Assembly (NCBI GenBank): GCA_945632055.1
Contig: CALZCU010000025.1
Location: forward strand, 1 to 8,623
Origin: an uncultured Ruminococcus sp.
GTDB lineage: Bacteria; Bacillota; Clostridia; Oscillospirales; Acutalibacteraceae
DNA length: 8,623 nucleotides
Direction of reading: 5' to 3'
The notes beneath the pieces are model-generated. The model did not search any database. It was not told the origin of the DNA and saw only the letters and a program-made list of their open reading frames with translations. The position numbers were made by a program, and so were the translations under genes. Below, piece by piece: positions 5,007 through 8,623 of this stretch (the first letter of the stretch is position 1; the number at the start of each line of letters is the position of its first letter).

Positions 5007-7478
5007 ATGAAAAAACTTATGAGCTTTTTATTGTCATTATTTATGTTGCTAAGTATGATAACAGGAAATTGCTTAACTGCAAGCGCGGCAGAAGCTATTT
5101 CGCAGAGTGTTTCAGGATATTATGGTGATTTTGAGTATGAGGTTATAAATATTTATTGTGTTGAAATTACAGGCTACACAGGAAATGCAGCAATAATAAA
5201 TATTCCGTCTAATATTAATGGATACGAAGTAACACGAATCGGAACATGTGCATTTGCCTATGCCGAAAACCTTACCTCGGTAAATATCCCAAACAGTATA
5301 GAAAGTATTGATGATTATGCTTTTGGCGGATGTGAAAAACTGAGAAGTGTAAGCATACCTAAAAGTGTTACAAGTATAGGCGAAGCAATATTTGGTGGTT
5401 GTTCTGCTTTGTCGCAAATCATTGTTGACAAAGATAATCCGGTATATGATAGCAGGAATAATTGTAATGCGATAATAAAAACAGACGAGAACAGTTTAGT
5501 AACAGCCTGTATGAATACTTCAATCCCTAAAACCGTTACTTCTATCGGTGATTCAGCATATAGTGGATTTGAAACTCTTACCAACATAGTAATTCCTGAT
5601 AATATAACAAGCATTGGGGATAGTGCATTTTATTATTGCACAGGTTTGACAGACATAACAATTTCAAGCAGTGTTACTAAAATAGGCAACTCTGCGTTCG
5701 GTTTATGTTCAAGCCTAAAAAGTATAATTCTGCCAAAAGGAGTTAAGCAAATTGGTGTCGGAGCTTTTATGGATTGTCTTTCATTGACTAATGTCACAAT
5801 TTCGGACACAGTTACTGATATTGGTGCCGGTGCTTTCCGTAAATGTAAGAATTTATTAAATATAAATATACCTGAAACTGTATCTTCTATCGGAGATAAG
5901 GCGTTTGGTTATGCTCTTAATTCAAAATATGACAATTTTAAAATATACGGTGTTGCAGGCTCGGTCGCAGAAAAATATGCCAATGATAATGATTTAGTAT
6001 TTTGTGATATTTGCCAAAATGTTTTAAGTATCTCTAATAATGTTTCACCTACTCAAGTGATTTATTTTAATATTCACGATGGATTTGGTATTGAGGGATA
6101 TTATTTCGGGAAGAATGAAGCTTATTCAAATAATAAATATTCTTTAGTAAAATCAGGTGCCTCTGAGACTATTTTTGATGAGGGTACATATTATTTTGCA
6201 TTAAAGTATAATAGCGGGAAAATATCAGATGTAATTTCTATTACATTTAATAAAACTGTTTTTAATTGTAATGGGGGTGTCATATCGCCTGAATATGTAA
6301 TATCAAAACAGGGTAATAGCTTTATGCTGCCTAACCCAACAAAAGATGGGTGTAAATTTAAGGGTTGGGCAACTTCACCATCGACTAAAGGTTATTGTTC
6401 GCCGAATTCCTATTATGCTGTAAATTGCGATTCAACATTATATGCGGTGTGGGAAAAAACATATACAATTACATATAACGGAAATGAAGGCTCTGGTATT
6501 CCTGCTGCACAAATTAAGCAGCGTGGGGTAGATATAAAGCTTAGTGATTCAGTGCCATATCGAAGCGGATATTCTTTTAAAGGCTGGGCGACAAAGTTAG
6601 GCGGAAAAGCAGTTTTTCAGCCCGGTTCTAATTATTCACTTGATGCAGATGCTGAGCTTTATGCTGTAAGGGATCTAATCTGTAAAAGGTGTGGCGGAAC
6701 CGGTACGATAGAGAACTCGAAAACCTGTTCATATTGTGATGGTACTCATTATTGTTATGTTTATGACGATTGTACTAATTGTAGCGATGGATACATCAAG
6801 GTTTCCATATGGATGAAATATGATAAATACATTGTTTGTCCTATATGCCTTGGAGGTAAGTCGGGTACAATCGATACAAGTTGTTTTTATTGCGGAGGAT
6901 ACGGATATTTGTTCTATGCACAGTGTTCTGAATGTGATGGAAAAGGAACAATCCCAAGGAAATTCTATTGTACAAACTGCAACAGTAACGGACTTGAATT
7001 TTACAGTGAAACTTGCTCTGATTGTAAAGGTAGAGGAACGACACTTGATACATATAGCATTAGCTATGATTCAAACGGTGGAAAAGGCGAGCCGTTGACA
7101 CAAAGTAAAAAACAAGGCGCAGATATAAATATTTCCTACACAGTTCCGGTTAGAGAAGGATATGTGTTTAAGGGATGGAGCATAAATAAAGATGGAAATG
7201 TTCTTTTTTCTCCCGGTGATCTGTGTGATCTCGATGCAAATATTATTCTATATGCTGTTTGGTCACCTCAAAGTACAGATAGAATATTAGGCGATGTAAA
7301 CGGTGATGGAGTTATAAATATTCTTGATGCTACAAGTATTCAAAAGCTGCTTGCAGAATCAGATGCTTTTACAGAAGAGCAGATAAAATATGCAGATGTA
7401 AATGGTGATGGGTGTATAAGCGTTTTGGATGTAACAAAAATTCAAAAATATCTTGTTGGATTAGTTGAGATAAATTAG
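5007..7478 (+). CDS. Secreted BspA-type LRR protein with Cys-rich insert and dockerin
   Basis: The 823-residue product is an exported mosaic. (1) A signal peptide (about 1-27) has a likely cut after ASA. (2) Nine 23-residue BspA/LRR_5 repeats (64-306) follow, broken at 139-171 by the DNPVYDSRNNCNAII element often found in this family. (3) A beta-rich spacer (about 337-414) follows a lone CDIC (333-336). (4) Two Listeria-Bacteroides (Flg_new) repeats lie at 415-482 and 485-554. (5) Eight CXXC motifs lie at 559-677, four of them perfect CXXCXGXG, as in the DnaJ zinc domain. (6) A third Listeria-Bacteroides repeat lies at 682-752. (7) A type I dockerin lies at 761-821 with two calcium loops (DVNGDGVINILD and DVNGDGCISVLD). 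The dockerin implies binding to a cohesin on a scaffoldin or the cell surface; BspA repeats suggest protein or host-surface binding. No catalytic domain is seen. GAGGAG (4992-4997) is 9 bases from the ATG. Base composition is more AT-rich than in the preceding genes. Confidence 0.9.
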   Translation: MKKLMSFLLSLFMLLSMITGNCLTASAAEAISQSVSGYYGDFEYEVINIYCVEITGYTGNAAIINIPSNINGYEVTRIGTCAFAYAENLTSVNIPNSIESIDDYAFGGCEKLRSVSIPKSVTSIGEAIFGGCSALSQIIVDKDNPVYDSRNNCNAIIKTDENSLVTACMNTSIPKTVTSIGDSAYSGFETLTNIVIPDNITSIGDSAFYYCTGLTDITISSSVTKIGNSAFGLCSSLKSIILPKGVKQIGVGAFMDCLSLTNVTISDTVTDIGAGAFRKCKNLLNINIPETVSSIGDKAFGYALNSKYDNFKIYGVAGSVAEKYANDNDLVFCDICQNVLSISNNVSPTQVIYFNIHDGFGIEGYYFGKNEAYSNNKYSLVKSGASETIFDEGTYYFALKYNSGKISDVISITFNKTVFNCNGGVISPEYVISKQGNSFMLPNPTKDGCKFKGWATSPSTKGYCSPNSYYAVNCDSTLYAVWEKTYTITYNGNEGSGIPAAQIKQRGVDIKLSDSVPYRSGYSFKGWATKLGGKAVFQPGSNYSLDADAELYAVRDLICKRCGGTGTIENSKTCSYCDGTHYCYVYDDCTNCSDGYIKVSIWMKYDKYIVCPICLGGKSGTIDTSCFYCGGYGYLFYAQCSECDGKGTIPRKFYCTNCNSNGLEFYSETCSDCKGRGTTLDTYSISYDSNGGKGEPLTQSKKQGADINISYTVPVREGYVFKGWSINKDGNVLFSPGDLCDLDANIILYAVWSPQSTDRILGDVNGDGVINILDATSIQKLLAESDAFTEEQIKYADVNGDGCISVLDVTKIQKYLVGLVEIN
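5196..5924 (+). repeat. Nine BspA-type leucine-rich repeats (coding)
   Basis: These encode residues 64-306 of the dockerin protein. Units follow the pattern IPxxVTSIGDSAFxxCxxL with a strict 23-residue period: starts at 93 and 116, then, after one 33-residue island, at 172, 195, 218, 241, 264 and 287, plus a longer first unit at 64. The repeats are similar as protein but well diverged as DNA, which argues against very recent duplication. Confidence 0.88.
6249..6452 (+). repeat. Listeria-Bacteroides repeat 1 (coding)
   Basis: Residues 415-482. The unit shows the family's features: an opening beta strand with a CNGG turn (FNCNGG), a central FKGWAT, and a closing STLYAVW. These small beta-grasp-like modules are common in surface proteins such as internalins. 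Confidence 0.8.
6459..6668 (+). repeat. Listeria-Bacteroides repeat 2 (coding)
   Basis: Residues 485-554. It opens with YTITYNGNEGSG, has GYSFKGWATK in the middle and closes with AELYAV. The usual final tryptophan (YAVW) is replaced by arginine (YAVR), exactly where the cysteine-rich block begins. Confidence 0.8.
6681..7037 (+). other. Eight CXXC motifs, DnaJ-type zinc-binding block (coding)
   Basis: Residues 559-677 carry CXXC pairs beginning at 559, 574, 589, 611, 626, 640, 655 and 670. Spacing is 14-15 residues except one 22-residue step. Four are perfect CXXCXGXG (CKRCGGTG, CFYCGGYG, CSECDGKG, CSDCKGRG). DnaJ has four such motifs binding two zinc ions, so eight could hold about four zinc ions. 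Metal binding is inferred from the motif. In an exported protein disulphides are an alternative, though an anaerobic habitat favours free thiols or zinc. Confidence 0.8.
7050..7262 (+). repeat. Listeria-Bacteroides repeat 3 (coding)
   Basis: Residues 682-752. It opens with YSISYDSNGGKG, has GYVFKGWSIN in the middle and closes with IILYAVW. It resembles repeat 2 closely, including the QGADI/RGVDI strand and the PG turn (FSPGD against FQPGS), as if the cysteine-rich block had been placed between two neighbouring repeats. Confidence 0.8.
7287..7469 (+). other. Type I dockerin domain (coding)
   Basis: Residues 761-821 hold two F-hand repeats. Calcium-ligand positions are D763, N765, D767, N771, D774 in the first and D797, N799, D801, S805, D808 in the second, each followed by a helix (ATSIQKLL and VTKIQKYL). 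The near-symmetry of the helices fits the dual-binding-mode type I dockerins of Ruminococcus and Clostridium cellulosomes. The partner cohesin is not in this window. Confidence 0.9.
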
Positions 7479-7488
7479 CATTATATAT

Positions 7489-7525
7489 TAAGAGGCTGAC
7501 GCCGTAAACAAGCGTCAGCCTCTTA
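7489..7525. terminator. Perfect 14-bp hairpin between convergent genes
   Basis: TAAGAGGCTGACGC (7489-7502) pairs perfectly with GCGTCAGCCTCTTA (7512-7525) around a 9-nt loop, 10 bases after the dockerin-gene stop and 60 bases after the CorC stop. Both sides are flanked by A/T-rich but mixed sequence rather than a clean T-run. It is probably a shared bidirectional terminator for the two convergent genes. Confidence 0.8.
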
Positions 7526-7585
7526 TATTATGTGCAAAGCTATGTAATTCAGATAAATGAGTAATAATACTAATACCTAATTAAA

Positions 7586-8395
7586 TTAATCAATATTATC
7601 GTCGGTATGTTTATCAAGAGTTATTTCCGGCTCGTCCTTGTCGAGCTTTTTGACAACAACCCTGATGATTCGCTGATCTCTGACCTCCATAATTGTGAAG
7701 CGGAAGCCGTCAGCCTCAATGCTCTGCCGTTTGTGGGGAATAGTGCCTGCGTGTTCAAGAATAAAGCCGCCTACGGTTACGCTGTCGCTGTCAAGCTCGT
7801 CCTCGTCCATATCGAACAGCGCAAGCATATCGTCAAGCTCCAAATCTCCGTTGACAAGAAATTCTCCCTTGCCGATTTTGTAGTAATTATGCTCGATTTC
7901 CTCGTCCTCGTCCCAGATTTCACCGACAATTTCTTCAAGCAAATCCTCCATTGTAACAATGCCGAGCGTTCCGCCGTACTCGTCTGTGACAATTGCAAGG
8001 TGGATTTTGGTGCGCTTAAATGAATTAAGTATCTTTGAAAGCTGCTGAGTTCTGAAAACAAAATAGGGCGGCTGCATAATGTCACGCAGATCAGGCGCCT
8101 TTCCGTCTGCAAGTGATTCAAGATAATCTCTTGTGTGAAGTATGCCGACAATGTGGTCGACGGTTTCCTCATAAACAGGGATTCTTGAATATCTGTTTTC
8201 TATTATAATATCCTTGATTTTTTCCTGACTGTCATTAATATTAATGAATGTAACATCGACTCTGGGGGTTACAATTTCCTCGGCAGTCCTTTCATCAAAG
8301 TCAAGAGCAGAACGCACCATTTCGCTCTCGCTTTCCTCAAGGACGCCTTCCTCCTCGATGCTTTCAACAATATATTTCAGCTCATTTTCCGTCAC
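7586..8395 (-). CDS. CBS-pair/CorC_HlyC protein lacking the DUF21 membrane domain
   Basis: Residues (from the GTG at 8395) show CBS domain 1 at about 40-100 ([14 protein letters not shown] to [17 protein letters not shown]), CBS domain 2 at about 105-165 ([10 protein letters not shown] to [20 protein letters not shown]), and the CorC_HlyC domain at about 172-250. Family members act in Mg2+/Co2+ transport or export. Most Gram-positive members have an N-terminal DUF21 (CNNM) membrane domain of roughly 200 residues, which is absent here. The frame is open upstream to a TGA at 8510-8512, and the extra residues (FLKLKSLALKLSGGTEDSPS) look like the linker that normally follows DUF21. That stretch contains no ATG, and a weak GAGG stands 11 bases before the GTG. 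Either this is a short soluble form like E. coli CorC, translated from GTG and overlapping the upstream stop by 14 bases, or the gene has lost its 5' half. I favour the latter slightly. Confidence 0.75.
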   Translation of the reverse strand: MTENELKYIVESIEEEGVLEESESEMVRSALDFDERTAEEIVTPRVDVTFININDSQEKIKDIIIENRYSRIPVYEETVDHIVGILHTRDYLESLADGKAPDLRDIMQPPYFVFRTQQLSKILNSFKRTKIHLAIVTDEYGGTLGIVTMEDLLEEIVGEIWDEDEEIEHNYYKIGKGEFLVNGDLELDDMLALFDMDEDELDSDSVTVGGFILEHAGTIPHKRQSIEADGFRFTIMEVRDQRIIRVVVKKLDKDEPEITLDKHTDDNID

Positions 8396-8623
8396 AGAGG
8401 GGCTGTCCTCGGTTCCGCCGGAAAGCTTCAGTGCAAGCGATTTCAGCTTCAGAAAGAGGAGTGTTCTTTCTTTGGGATTCAGCTTTCTTTTCAGCTTCGA
8501 ACTGTTCTTTCAACAGGTTGAACTGCCTTTTGGTGTCGAGGGTGAAATCACCGTTTTCTATCCATGCGAAATATGAAGGCTCTGAGAAATAAACCTCTCT
8601 GGCGGTCTTTCCCTTGTGCTTAC
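8382..8623 (-). CDS. C-terminus of probable 3'-5' exonuclease-type protein, partial
   Basis: The minus strand from the window edge reads a coherent frame beginning KHKGKTAREVYFSEPSYFAW and continuing IENGDFTLDTKRQFNLLKEQ to a TGA at 8382-8384 (79 residues visible; the 5' part lies outside). The GK-KG...EV...P-YF-W pattern resembles the small C-terminal module found in DnaQ-like 3'-5' exonucleases and DUF3820-like proteins; this family call is tentative. The last 40 or so residues (from EAEKKAE on) look less protein-like and overlap the open upstream part of the CorC frame. The native end may therefore have been lost in a rearrangement and replaced by out-of-frame CorC sequence. Confidence 0.5.
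   Translation of the reverse strand, partial: KHKGKTAREVYFSEPSYFAWIENGDFTLDTKRQFNLLKEQFEAEKKAESQRKNTPLSEAEIACTEAFRRNRGQPLCDGK

Noticed and set aside
6820..7098. 92-codon frame inside the cysteine-rich region
   Set aside because: It is a shifted reading of the dockerin gene; the main frame carries the regular CXXC periodicity and continues to the dockerin.
7607..8023. 138-codon open frame on the plus strand opposite the CorC gene
   Set aside because: It is antisense to the conserved CBS and CorC domains and shows no recognisable motif of its own.
8441..8536. 48-bp tandem duplication suggested by TTTCAGCTTC at 8441 and 8489
   Set aside because: The two 48-base units agree only over the first 10 or so bases and then diverge, so this is a short direct repeat, not a duplication.

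Overview
The window looks like chromosomal DNA of a Gram-positive gut or rumen anaerobe of the Ruminococcus / Oscillospiraceae kind. The evidence is the strong GGAGG-type ribosome binding sites, the TTGACA/TATAAT-type promoters, a lipobox-bearing cyclophilin, and a secreted protein ending in a type I dockerin, the module that plugs proteins into cellulosome-like complexes. No RNA gene, CRISPR array or intact mobile element is visible.

Layout, left to right. (1) Bases 1-366 hold the C-terminal part of a small AT-rich membrane protein whose frame is open to the window edge. It is followed by a short relic of an RHS/YD-repeat protein (about 449-532) and a bidirectional terminator. (2) On the minus strand, 575-2821 carries an S1-domain RNA-binding protein and then rmuC. 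rmuC has its own near-consensus promoter directly behind the S1 gene stop. (3) The 180-base gap 2822-3000 is a divergent promoter region. (4) On the plus strand, 3001-4905 is a probable two-gene operon: a cyclophilin-type peptidyl-prolyl isomerase lipoprotein and a HAD-family phosphatase. (5) 5007-7478 encodes an 823-residue secreted mosaic protein, the most striking item here. Its order is signal peptide, nine BspA-type leucine-rich repeats, a spacer domain, two Listeria-Bacteroides repeats, a block of eight CXXC motifs resembling two DnaJ zinc-finger domains, a third Listeria-Bacteroides repeat, and a dockerin. (6) A perfect 14-bp hairpin (7489-7525) separates it from convergent minus-strand genes. 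(7) 7586-8395 is the CBS-pair and CorC/HlyC part of a CNNM/CorC-type protein, without the membrane domain usually in front of it. Directly upstream, in another frame, is the C-terminus of what looks like an exonuclease-type protein that runs off the window.

Most genes are ordinary housekeeping functions: RNA binding, DNA maintenance, extracytoplasmic protein folding, a phosphatase and metal transport. The accessory material is the dockerin protein and the left-edge small gene with its RHS relic; both are visibly richer in A+T than their neighbours. The CorC/exonuclease junction at the right edge looks like a rearrangement or a decayed 5' end. All family assignments rest on motif recognition by eye, without database searches.
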